Source of the DNA: Micavibrio sp.
GTDB taxonomy: Bacteria > Pseudomonadota > Alphaproteobacteria > Micavibrionales > Micavibrionaceae
Length of the DNA stretch: 7,382 nucleotides
NCBI GenBank assembly: GCA_027051315.1
Contig: JALTZE010000001.1
Coordinates: 22,527-29,908 of the forward strand
Direction: 5' to 3'
Every line of letters begins with the position of its first letter. Position 1 is the stretch's first letter. Shown here in pieces: positions 1 to 5,652 of the stretch. The position numbers were made by a program, and so were the translations under genes. Below the pieces are notes generated by a model. That model was not told the DNA's origin and did no database searches. It was given only the letters and a program-made list of their open reading frames with translations.

Positions 1-1
1 G

Positions 2-1087
2 GTACAAGCAATAATATTATCAGATTACGGTAAAGGTATTCTAAGAGATGATATTATTTCTTATGTAATAGAAAAAGCATCAAAAAAGAATATCAGTGTT
101 TTAATTGACCCAAAAGGAAATGATTACAGCAAATATAAAGGAGCAGATATAGTAACTCCGAATAAAAAAGAGCTATCTGAAGCTGCGCATAATATGCCTA
201 CTGATAAAGATGATGATGTGGTAAAGGCAGCGCATAAAATGCTTAATGAATCAGGCATAAAATCGGCTGTGGTAACAAGGTCAAAAGATGGAATGACTAT
301 CATATCCAAAAATAATGATGGATATGATAATCCTGTACATATGAGGACGCAGGCTTTGGAAGTTTTTGATGTTTCTGGTGCTGGAGATACGGTGATTACC
401 ACTTTGGCTGCTGCTATTGCAACGGGTGCTTCACTTACAGATTCTGCTTTTCTTGCCAATCTTGCTGGTGGTGTTGTAGTTGCAAAAGTAGGAACTGCCT
501 CAATATATGATACTGACCTTATAAATATAATTTCTGATAATCCTGAAATAATGAATGGCTTATATTTAAGCGATGATATGATGATAAATAGAAGAAAACA
601 CAGTGTAATATGCACGAAAAGTGAAGCTGTTGAACAGGTAGAACGCTGGAAATCAAGGGGATTAAAAGTAGGTTTTACAAATGGGTGTTTTGATATTCTT
701 CATGCTGGTCATGTTGCTTATCTAAATGATGCTAAATCAAAATGCGATAGGTTGGTTTTAGGACTTAATTGCGATGAGTCGGTAAAAAGGCTTAAAGGAG
801 ATGAACGACCAATAAATAATGAAAATGATAGAGCAGAAGTCGTAGCAGCACTTGAATCTGTTGATATGGTTGTTATTTTTGGGCAAGATATTTGCGAAAA
901 TGATACTCCCCTAAAATTAATACAAGAAATAAATCCTGATGTTTTAATCAAAGGAGCCGATTATAGTATCGAACAAGTTGTAGGGGCTGAACATGTTATC
1001 TCAAAGGGGGGAGAAGTTTATCTTTCTCCTGTTATTGATGGGGTGAGCACTAGTTTAGCAATAGAAAAAATAAAAAAACAGGCATAA
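2..1087 (+). CDS. hldE: Bifunctional heptose-7-phosphate kinase / heptose-1-phosphate adenylyltransferase, 5' truncated by window edge
   Basis: Cytoplasmic enzyme of the ADP-heptose pathway for the LPS inner core: the N-terminal PfkB/ribokinase-type domain phosphorylates heptose 7-phosphate at C1, and the C-terminal nucleotidyltransferase makes ADP-heptose. The frame is open from base 2, giving 361 visible residues of the usual ~475, so roughly the first 115 are outside the window. Kinase-domain signs are SDYGKG (visible residues 7-12), DPKG (36-39), TPNKKEL (52-58) and the anion-hole/catalytic motif SGAGD (125-129). The adenylyltransferase shows TNGCFDILHAGH (about 226-237), VKRLKGDERP and IKGADY, ending normally near the C-terminus. 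Between VVIF and ENDTP there is an insertion of about five residues compared with the E. coli-type sequence as I remember it. Both domains look intact where visible. The first in-frame ATG, at 194, lies inside the kinase domain and is not the start. The next gene begins 75 bases downstream. Confidence 0.95.
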   Translation, partial: VQAIILSDYGKGILRDDIISYVIEKASKKNISVLIDPKGNDYSKYKGADIVTPNKKELSEAAHNMPTDKDDDVVKAAHKMLNESGIKSAVVTRSKDGMTIISKNNDGYDNPVHMRTQALEVFDVSGAGDTVITTLAAAIATGASLTDSAFLANLAGGVVVAKVGTASIYDTDLINIISDNPEIMNGLYLSDDMMINRRKHSVICTKSEAVEQVERWKSRGLKVGFTNGCFDILHAGHVAYLNDAKSKCDRLVLGLNCDESVKRLKGDERPINNENDRAEVVAALESVDMVVIFGQDICENDTPLKLIQEINPDVLIKGADYSIEQVVGAEHVISKGGEVYLSPVIDGVSTSLAIEKIKKQA

Positions 1088-1122
1088 ACAGTCTTTAAGT
1101 ACTATATTTATCCATAAAGTCC

Positions 1123-1131
1123 TGATAGAAT
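1123..1131 (+). promoter_or_regulatory. Candidate extended -10 promoter for the lipoprotein pair
   Basis: TGATAGAAT combines a TGn element with a -10 hexamer TAGAAT (5 of 6 to TATAAT). No convincing -35 is present at 16-18 bases, which fits an extended -10 promoter. Transcription would start near 1138, leaving a leader of about 25 bases before the ATG at 1163. Such matches occur by chance in AT-rich DNA, so this is tentative; read-through from hldE is also possible. Confidence 0.35.
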
Positions 1132-1162
1132 CTATGTGTAATTTTATTTAGGGTATCTAAAA

Positions 1163-1762
1163 ATGAGAAAGAATCTAAAAATTGGAATTATGGGGTTAGC
1201 AATAAGTTCTGCTATGTTTTTATCTTCCTGTGATATTATTGGTACTTATCCTATGGGTAAGGGATATGGTGTTGATACTCCGTTTTCTCACCCAAGAGGT
1301 GCAATAATGGAAGGTGATGGGGCAAGAATAAATATAGTAGATGAACAAGGATGGCGTTTTGCTGCCCGCGATATGGTTAGTGAGTTTAACAATAATACCA
1401 GCGTAAAAGGTGTTAAATTATCCTTGGAACAAAAAGACGAAATATCAGACCATGCGAGTATGATATTTGATAATTATCTTAGAGAAGCGTTGATTGACTC
1501 AGGATATAAGCTGGCTATAGATAATGAGAGTGATTATAAAATAGTATATAGTGCTCGTTTGGTTGATGAAGATGTAAAAACAGATGAAACATATATTGAT
1601 TTGACCATGTCATTATTTATAGATGATAATCAGATAAATGAAATTTTAGGTAGATATCAAATTGATATTGAGGAGGCTAATAAATCACATTTTACAGGCT
1701 CTTCTTTTCTTCCTAGTGATAAGAGGATAAAGGAAATTATACCTTCTTATGAAAGACAATGA
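1163..1762 (+). CDS. Lipoprotein, possibly a divergent FlgO-like protein
   Basis: A 199-residue protein with a lipoprotein signal: MRKNLK, a hydrophobic stretch to about residue 20, then the lipobox LSSC with Cys23 as the acylated residue. It is therefore predicted to be membrane-anchored and facing the periplasm. Asp at +2 after the Cys is the inner-membrane retention signal in E. coli, though that rule is not safe outside enterobacteria. The mature part contains AARDMVSEF (about 67-75) and later MIFDNYLREALIDSGYKL, which line up by eye with AAADMLSQY and ALIAEQVSIRLSQLGYNI in the next gene's FlgO-type domain; the resemblance is weak and I have not tested it. The ATG is preceded by AGGG nine bases upstream. 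The stop overlaps the next start as ATGA, indicating a two-gene operon with coupled translation. The function is unknown; an envelope or flagellum-related role is inference only. Confidence 0.75.
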   Translation: MRKNLKIGIMGLAISSAMFLSSCDIIGTYPMGKGYGVDTPFSHPRGAIMEGDGARINIVDEQGWRFAARDMVSEFNNNTSVKGVKLSLEQKDEISDHASMIFDNYLREALIDSGYKLAIDNESDYKIVYSARLVDEDVKTDETYIDLTMSLFIDDNQINEILGRYQIDIEEANKSHFTGSSFLPSDKRIKEIIPSYERQ

Positions 1763-2415
1763 TAAAAATTAAAAATCTAGCAATTATTATACTTATTTGT
1801 AGTTTTATGCCGCTTTTACAATCTTGTTTTAGCGGGCATTTGCTTTCTAGTATAGATTTTAATCGTGATGATTATGGATTAAGAGAATCTTCATATGCTG
1901 CTGCTGATATGCTTTCGCAATATGCTGATGTTCATATTGGTAAATATAGACCTATAGCTATTGAAACAATAGCGATGAAGGGGCGTGAAGATATTGAAGT
2001 ATCAATAGGTGCATTGATAGCTGAACAAGTTTCTATTCGTCTTAGTCAGCTAGGCTATAATATTATCAACAGACCTGACCCAAAAATAATAGTAAAAGAG
2101 CCAGAGGAAAAAGAAGAAAAAGGAAGCAAGGAAGAAAAAAAAGGATTTCTTGCTAAATTAGGGCTTTCAGATTTTATTGTGGAAGAGGAAGAAGAGCCTG
2201 TATCGATAGCATATATTACAAAAGTGGAAAAAGGGATTGTACTTACGGGAATATATAACACAACAAGGACGAATCTTATTGTTTCACTAAAAATGATAAA
2301 TAAAGATAATAATAAGATTATAGCTGCATATGAATATATAGTACCTTTATCACGAGATATGAGAGAGCTTGCAAAAATTCCATGGGAGAAAAAAGGATTT
2401 CTAGATAGTTTCTAG
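1759..2415 (+). CDS. FlgO-domain lipoprotein with a charged insert
   Basis: A 218-residue lipoprotein: MIKIKN, a hydrophobic core, then LLQSC with Cys23 as the lipidated residue and Phe at +2, which does not signal inner-membrane retention. Residues about 45-108 fit the FlgO family pattern (AAADMLSQYADVHI, then a PIAIETI strand, ALIAEQVSIRLSQLGYNII), and about 159-197 (VLTGIYNTTRTNLIVSLKMI, then AAYEYIVPL) look like the family's C-terminal strand region. In Vibrio, FlgO is an outer-membrane lipoprotein associated with the flagellum; the domain also occurs in lipoproteins of unknown role. Here the two halves are separated by a hydrophilic Glu/Lys-rich insert (about 112-147) that I believe is absent from typical FlgO. 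No flagellar gene is visible nearby, so a flagellar role is not established. No strong ribosome site precedes the start, consistent with coupling through the ATGA overlap with the upstream lipoprotein gene. Confidence 0.8.
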   Translation: MIKIKNLAIIILICSFMPLLQSCFSGHLLSSIDFNRDDYGLRESSYAAADMLSQYADVHIGKYRPIAIETIAMKGREDIEVSIGALIAEQVSIRLSQLGYNIINRPDPKIIVKEPEEKEEKGSKEEKKGFLAKLGLSDFIVEEEEEPVSIAYITKVEKGIVLTGIYNTTRTNLIVSLKMINKDNNKIIAAYEYIVPLSRDMRELAKIPWEKKGFLDSF

Positions 2416-2436
2416 AAGCTCCAATTATTAATAATT
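2399..2436. repeat. Two inverted repeats at the convergent gene junction
   Basis: TTCTAGA (2399-2405) and TCTAGAA (2411-2417) form a perfect 7-base stem with a 5-base loop over the FlgO-like gene's stop codon. It is followed by the perfect 14-base palindrome AATTATTAATAATT (2423-2436), ending one base before the opposing gene's stop. This is the expected place for a two-way terminator, but there is no GC-rich stem and no T tract on either strand, so intrinsic termination is doubtful. Confidence 0.4.
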
Positions 2437-2437
2437 T

Positions 2438-3124
2438 CTATCTAACAAGAAGAACTTTTATGTAATAATTATTAGTTCCACATTTTATACAACCTTCCAT
2501 AAATGGATATTTTACAGATGCGCTGTTTATAGTGTTAGGTGAAGAATCATTATATTGATTAGATGCCGAGAATCTTTGTGTTTCATCATATATACAAGCA
2601 CCTGTATCTTCTGGATAAATTACAGATATATCATAACCAAGTCTGGTATTAATAGCATCACAATATTGCTCAGTTATATTTGGTAAAACGGCTATAAGCT
2701 CTGAATAAGAATTATCACCTAAATCTGGTAAAGCAGTATGTGCCATAAATTCCCATTCACTGCCATCATTAATTCCTTTTGGAGGTGATTGGTATTCTAT
2801 CTGCCCACCATCAAGATGAAAAACTTCTGCATTAGAATCAGCCCCTCCTGCAACACCGTAATCAGAATTTAGTTTATCGTGAGAAAATCTTATATCATTT
2901 TCACTTATCCCATTTTCTATAAGTCTATCAACTCCCATAGCTATTTGCGATGACATTGTTTGTATTTTGTTTATAGAAAGGGATATTTGTTCATCATCAA
3001 TTGCTTTATTCCCTGATTCTTTACTGCTTATGACCATAGTAAGAACCCCTAAAAGGACTATTGCCATTAGCAATATAATAAGTATATTGCCGTTTTGATT
3101 TCTTATTTTATCTGGAACAGACAT
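2438..3124 (-). CDS. Pilin/pseudopilin-like single-pass membrane protein
   Basis: A 228-residue protein with a short basic N-terminus (MSVPDKIRNQN), one hydrophobic segment at about 13-34 starting GNILIILLMAIVLLG, and a long extracytoplasmic part. The layout is like type IV pilins or pseudopilins, and Gly12 could mark a prepilin peptidase site, but the conserved Glu at +5 is missing, so processing is uncertain. It resembles a family I associate with alphaproteobacteria that starts GNVLFL and has an ENDI-like motif, a VFH..GG segment, a W-x-F pair and an LP...C..IN motif; here these are ENDIRF (75-80), VFHLDGG (101-107), WEF (124-126) and LPNITEQYCDAIN (147-159). Four cysteines (155, 177, 212, 215) could form disulfides. 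The gene follows the carboxypeptidase with a one-base TAATG overlap; AAGGA about ten bases upstream, inside that gene, may serve as the ribosome site. Its function is unknown; a cell-surface role is inference. Confidence 0.75.
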   Translation of the reverse strand: MSVPDKIRNQNGNILIILLMAIVLLGVLTMVISSKESGNKAIDDEQISLSINKIQTMSSQIAMGVDRLIENGISENDIRFSHDKLNSDYGVAGGADSNAEVFHLDGGQIEYQSPPKGINDGSEWEFMAHTALPDLGDNSYSELIAVLPNITEQYCDAINTRLGYDISVIYPEDTGACIYDETQRFSASNQYNDSSPNTINSASVKYPFMEGCIKCGTNNYYIKVLLVR

Positions 3125-4452
3125 TATCTATTTTCCTTTGGTTTTATTACAAAACAATCTTTGAGAAAACTACATGCATTTTTGGCTTCTTGTTCTGTAT
3201 ATCCTGATAATTTAGCCTGAAACAACCATTTTCCTTCAGCAATTCTTACAGGATATATTGAGGGGATAGAATTGTTAAGACCATCAGGTAAATTAGCAAG
3301 AGCAAGATGTAATGCTCTGTTTGTTTGTGTTCTGGTTTTAAAAGCACCAATTTGAATTGTCCATCTTATTTCAGGCAATTTAAGCCCAGCCTGTCTTGCC
3401 AAAGCCATTTGTTTTTGGGCCTTAGTATGACTAAGCAACGTAATTAAATCTTCTTGGACTTTTATCGCGTGTTCTGGGTCAAAATCTCCCTCCCCTATAT
3501 CGCTATAACTATTATTATATGAATCATCATCATATTCTGTTTGATATTCTGTTTGTGCAACTAAAAGATTATCATATGATGGGCGGGGATATGGTTTAGG
3601 AGGAACTTTTCTTAACATGCCCATTCTTGCAAGTTTTTTATAACTTTTATTAAGAAGATTAGCCATATGTGCATCTCGCCTTTTTGCTGTTTTTCCTCCA
3701 AATACTACTGCTATAACTCTTCTACCGTCCCTATTAACAGAAGCAACCAGATTAAATCCCGAAGCCCTTATATAACCTGTTTTAAGCCCGTCCATTCCTT
3801 TATATTTCTTAAGAAGATTATTATGATTCTTATAACGGACACCTTTATATGTATAATATTTTGTAGAAAAATAATGGTAATATTGCGGATATTCAAAAAT
3901 AAGATATCTTGCAAGTTTAACCATATCACTTGCTGTACTTACTTGTCTTTTATCGTGAAGTCCTGAAGCATTAGTAAACCTTGTTCTGGACATGCCTAAA
4001 GCTTTGGCCTTTCTTGTCATTTTACGGGCAAAAGCTTTTTCATTCCCTCCTAGTCTTTCGGCTACGACAACAGCAACATCATTTGCGGATTTTGTTACCA
4101 AAAGATATATGGCATCTTTTACCCTGATTGTTCCTCCTACTGGTAAATTTACTTTGCTTGGGGGCATGCTTGCTGCGTGGTTTGAAACATACATGCGCTC
4201 ATTTAACCTTATCTTCCCTTTATCAAGAGCTTCGAAAAGCATTAAAAGTGTCATCATTTTTGTTAATGAGGCCGGATATAAAACTTTGTTTGCATTGCTT
4301 TCATATAGAATGCTACCTGTACCCACATCAACAACTATGGAAGCATATTTACTATTATAGCCAGCATAAGCCTGATTTTTTGATAGATAAAGAAAAAACA
4401 AAGATAGAAAATAAAATAAAAGAATTATATGTATCGAATATTTAATTTTCAC
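3124..4452 (-). CDS. D-alanyl-D-alanine carboxypeptidase (peptidase S11) with C-terminal SPOR domain
   Basis: Periplasmic penicillin-binding protein of the PBP5/6 (DacA) family, which removes the terminal D-Ala from peptidoglycan stem peptides. Counted from the preferred start it has 442 residues: a signal peptide with probable cleavage after AYA (28-30), the catalytic SLTK (62-65, Ser62 nucleophile, Lys65), SAN (122-124) and KTG (224-226). All three active-site motifs are intact. A Tyr/Asp-rich linker (about 300-325) leads to a SPOR domain (about 364-438, starting WTIQIGAF), which binds denuded glycan at division sites and suggests septal targeting. The membrane-anchoring C-terminal helix of E. 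coli PBP5 is absent. I prefer the GTG at 4452-4450 because GAGG lies six bases upstream and the product begins with a clean MKIK signal peptide. A TTG at 4464 would add four residues but would use that ribosome site as coding sequence. The downstream pilin-like gene overlaps the stop by one base. Confidence 0.93.
   Translation of the reverse strand: MKIKYSIHIILLFYFLSLFFLYLSKNQAYAGYNSKYASIVVDVGTGSILYESNANKVLYPASLTKMMTLLMLFEALDKGKIRLNERMYVSNHAASMPPSKVNLPVGGTIRVKDAIYLLVTKSANDVAVVVAERLGGNEKAFARKMTRKAKALGMSRTRFTNASGLHDKRQVSTASDMVKLARYLIFEYPQYYHYFSTKYYTYKGVRYKNHNNLLKKYKGMDGLKTGYIRASGFNLVASVNRDGRRVIAVVFGGKTAKRRDAHMANLLNKSYKKLARMGMLRKVPPKPYPRPSYDNLLVAQTEYQTEYDDDSYNNSYSDIGEGDFDPEHAIKVQEDLITLLSHTKAQKQMALARQAGLKLPEIRWTIQIGAFKTRTQTNRALHLALANLPDGLNNSIPSIYPVRIAEGKWLFQAKLSGYTEQEAKNACSFLKDCFVIKPKENR
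3532..3555. repeat. Perfect 12-base tandem duplication in the carboxypeptidase linker
   Basis: ATATTCTGTTTG occurs twice head to tail (3532-3543 and 3544-3555). It is in frame and encodes a repeated Gln-Thr-Glu-Tyr unit at the start of the acidic, Tyr-rich linker between the catalytic and SPOR domains. The length changes by whole codons, so copy number could vary without breaking the gene. Confidence 0.85.
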
Positions 4453-4458
4453 TGAATG

Positions 4459-4462
4459 CCTC
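4459..4462 (-). promoter_or_regulatory. Ribosome binding site deciding the carboxypeptidase start
   Basis: On the minus strand GAGG sits six bases before the GTG at 4452-4450, the ideal distance. The alternative TTG at 4464-4462 overlaps this site and has no comparable Shine-Dalgarno sequence at a suitable distance. This favours the GTG start. Confidence 0.65.
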
Positions 4463-4489
4463 AATATAATAAAGCCTGTATAAATTAGT

Positions 4490-4518
4490 ATGATAAGTTG
4501 GAGGCAATCAGTTGTCCA
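4490..4518 (-). promoter_or_regulatory. Candidate sigma-70 type promoter of the carboxypeptidase/pilin-like operon
   Basis: Reading the minus strand, TGGACA (4518-4513, 5 of 6 to TTGACA) is followed after exactly 17 bases by TATCAT (4495-4490, 5 of 6 to TATAAT). Transcription would begin near 4483, giving a leader of about 30 bases before the GTG start at 4452. It lies in the 110-base gap after phoH, so the pair can be expressed independently of phoH. I see no terminator after phoH, so read-through is possible too. Confidence 0.55.
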
Positions 4519-4523
4519 CAGTT

Positions 4524-4543
4524 ATTGTAAAGACTTTGACAAT
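4524..4543. promoter_or_regulatory. Near-perfect dyad just upstream of the -35 element
   Basis: ATTGTAAAG and CTTTGACAAT flank a single central A; the arms are reverse complements except for one extra G in the right arm. The dyad ends six bases from the -35 hexamer of the candidate carboxypeptidase promoter, a typical place for an activator or repressor site. The regulator is unknown and the dyad may be chance. Confidence 0.3.
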
Positions 4544-4574
4544 GATGTTGATAATAAAGATTATATTTATACTT

Positions 4575-5327
4575 TTAGAGCACATCAAGCATTTGCGCCA
4601 CCAATGGGTGTCTTACTATATCGACAGATTGCAATCTAACAACCCCTATATTTTCATTTTTTTCTAACTTATCAGATATTACTGCAAGCCCTGACATTCC
4701 TTCTAATAAATCGCTTTGGGCTGGGTCTCCTGTTACCACCATAGTTGAATGCCAACCCAATCTGGATAAAAGCATTTTGATTTGTTGATAGGTACAGTTT
4801 TGTGCTTCGTCAATTACTATAAAAGCATTATTGAGGGTACGACCTCTCATAAAGCCTACAGGGGCTATTTCTATTAACCCCTCTTCCATGTATTTTTTTA
4901 CTTTTTTTCCTCCTAATCTATCACCTAAAGCATCGTATAAAGGTCTAAGATATGGTGCCATTTTATCAGCCATATCACCTGGTAAATATCCTAAAGATTC
5001 ACCTGCTTCCATAGCTGGGCGTGAAAGAATTATACGTTCTATTTTTCCTGCCTCCAATGCATCGACTGCCTTACATATGGCGAGATATGTTTTCCCTGTT
5101 CCAGCAGGACCAACGGCAATTGTTAAGTGATGATTGTCTATTGATTGAAGAAGCTGTTTTTGACCTATTGACCTTGGCTTTACTGTTTTTATGTATTTTT
5201 TATCGCGGTTATTATCTATTTCTTCACTTAGAGGGTGCCATCCTTTATTATCGAATGGCGGTCTAACTATATTTACATCACCTTTCTTATTAAAATATTT
5301 CTTTTCTTTAGCAGATTTTTTAGCCAT
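4575..5327 (-). CDS. phoH: PhoH family ATPase, short form
   Basis: Cytoplasmic P-loop ATPase related to the N-terminal half of superfamily 1 helicases; PhoH/YbeZ proteins are linked to RNA metabolism and phosphate or stress responses, with the precise substrate unsettled. The preferred product is 250 residues. It has Walker A GPAGTGKT (73-80), the family signature MEAGESLGYLPGDM (106-119), PYLRPLYDAL (125-134), MRGRTLNNAFIVIDEAQN (160-177, holding Walker B), VVTGDPAQSDL (197-207) and VRHPLV (238-243). It is about 100 residues shorter than E. coli YbeZ (~346) and lacks that protein's N-terminal region; in its place is a basic, hydrophilic leader of about 50 residues. The ATG at 5327-5325 is chosen because AGGAG lies six bases upstream; an earlier in-frame ATG at 5390 would add 21 residues across that ribosome site. 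No ybeY or corC neighbour is visible. The TAA stop is 110 bases before the next minus-strand TTG/GTG starts. Confidence 0.92.
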   Translation of the reverse strand: MAKKSAKEKKYFNKKGDVNIVRPPFDNKGWHPLSEEIDNNRDKKYIKTVKPRSIGQKQLLQSIDNHHLTIAVGPAGTGKTYLAICKAVDALEAGKIERIILSRPAMEAGESLGYLPGDMADKMAPYLRPLYDALGDRLGGKKVKKYMEEGLIEIAPVGFMRGRTLNNAFIVIDEAQNCTYQQIKMLLSRLGWHSTMVVTGDPAQSDLLEGMSGLAVISDKLEKNENIGVVRLQSVDIVRHPLVAQMLDVL

Positions 5328-5333
5328 GAGACA

Positions 5334-5338
5334 CTCCT
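5334..5338 (-). promoter_or_regulatory. Ribosome binding site deciding the phoH start
   Basis: AGGAG on the minus strand, six bases before the ATG at 5327-5325. It makes the shorter 250-residue PhoH the likely product rather than the 271-residue version starting at 5390. The site could fall in or beside a weak hairpin (CACT at 5346-5349 with AGTG at 5332-5335). Confidence 0.7.
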
Positions 5339-5347
5339 GTTTGTAAG

Positions 5348-5381
5348 TGGCATGTAATGTGCCATTAAAATAAAAGGCACA
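5348..5381 (-). promoter_or_regulatory. Two mutually exclusive hairpins in the phoH leader
   Basis: In minus-strand RNA, TGTGCC (5376-5381) can pair with GGCACA (5358-5363) over a 12-base loop. The same segment can instead pair through TGGCA (5360-5364) with TGCCA (5348-5352) over a 7-base loop. The shared middle segment makes the two folds incompatible, a switch-like arrangement a few bases before the phoH ribosome site. No known riboswitch is recognised and stems are short, so function is speculative. Confidence 0.3.
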
Positions 5382-5391
5382 ATAAACCATG

Positions 5392-5411
5392 CGGTAAAGT
5401 TATATTTACCG
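5392..5411. promoter_or_regulatory. Perfect 7-base inverted repeat upstream of phoH, operator-like
   Basis: CGGTAAA (5392-5398) and TTTACCG (5405-5411) flank a 6-base core that reads TATAAC on the minus strand, itself 5 of 6 to a -10 hexamer. If that is the phoH -10, the dyad would be centred on it as in a repressor operator. However, the matching -35 position has only a poor hexamer. A 7-base inverted repeat is expected by chance a few times in a window of this size, so only its position makes it notable. Confidence 0.3.
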
Positions 5412-5579
5412 ATGGAATTTCTAATAATTTTTAGCAAAAATAACTTTATGGCGATTTTTAATATCGCATATATCAGGTCGAAGATTGTTTTAGGGGCTGT
5501 GTATTTCAGCAAATGAACCTTCCGAACTTCTCGTTAGGTTTATTCTAACAAAAAATTAGGGGTTGGTCATATTTTTTCT

Positions 5580-5609
5580 TTGAAATATTCACATTATTAT
5601 GATTATGGT
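5580..5609 (+). promoter_or_regulatory. Weak candidate promoter for the small secreted-protein gene
   Basis: TTGAAA (5580-5585, 5 of 6 to TTGACA) is followed after 18 bases by TATGGT (5604-5609, 4 of 6, with the important first TA and last T). The start point would be near 5616, about 37 bases before the ATG at 5653. The surrounding DNA is very AT-rich, so alternatives cannot be excluded. Confidence 0.3.
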
Positions 5610-5652
5610 TATTTAAGGGAAATAATCTTATAAATAAAGAGTTATCTGAGTA

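Larger units (their letters stand above)
5328..5652. other. Divergent intergenic region between phoH and the small secreted-protein gene
   Basis: A 325-base stretch with no supported gene. It holds the phoH ribosome site and leader hairpins (5334-5381), the 5392-5411 dyad, and further small stems: GCGAT/ATCGC at 5451-5467, extendable with TAT/ATA past one bulged G; GCTG/CAGC at 5496-5510; and GTTAG/CTAAC at 5533-5549. The right end carries a possible plus-strand promoter. The chain of stems could belong to a long leader or a small RNA, but I could not match 6S, SRP, tmRNA, RNase P or a tRNA. Confidence 0.6.

Noticed and set aside
124..615. Long minus-strand frame opposite hldE
   Set aside because: Shadow of the hldE coding frame; no motif and the sense strand has clear HldE signatures.
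3992..4445. Plus-strand frames opposite the carboxypeptidase
   Set aside because: Antisense shadows of a gene with intact catalytic motifs.
4512..4520. DnaA-box-like 9-mer as evidence of a replication origin
   Set aside because: Only one imperfect box, no cluster and no origin-type neighbour genes (for example hemE or dnaA/dnaN); noted only as a possible regulatory site.
5328..5390. 21-residue N-terminal extension of PhoH from the ATG at 5390
   Set aside because: It would translate through the good AGGAG site of the downstream ATG and adds residues unlike the rest of the protein.
5273..5512. Minus-strand 79-codon frame starting TTG, hydrophobic, with an AAGG-like site five bases before the start
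   Set aside because: It overlaps the well-supported phoH start by 55 bases out of frame, uses a rare start, and hydrophobic residues are expected from random AT-rich frames. Conservation in relatives would be needed to revive it.
5448..5516. Plus-strand 22-codon frame (MAIFNIAY...) that could be a leader peptide
   Set aside because: No ribosome site, no regulatory codon run, and no gene or attenuator directly following on that strand.
5475..5540. Possible SRP (4.5S) RNA on the minus strand because of a CGGAAGG string
   Set aside because: The rest of the conserved GGTCAGG...GGAAGCAGCC core is missing and the flanks do not form the expected long helix.
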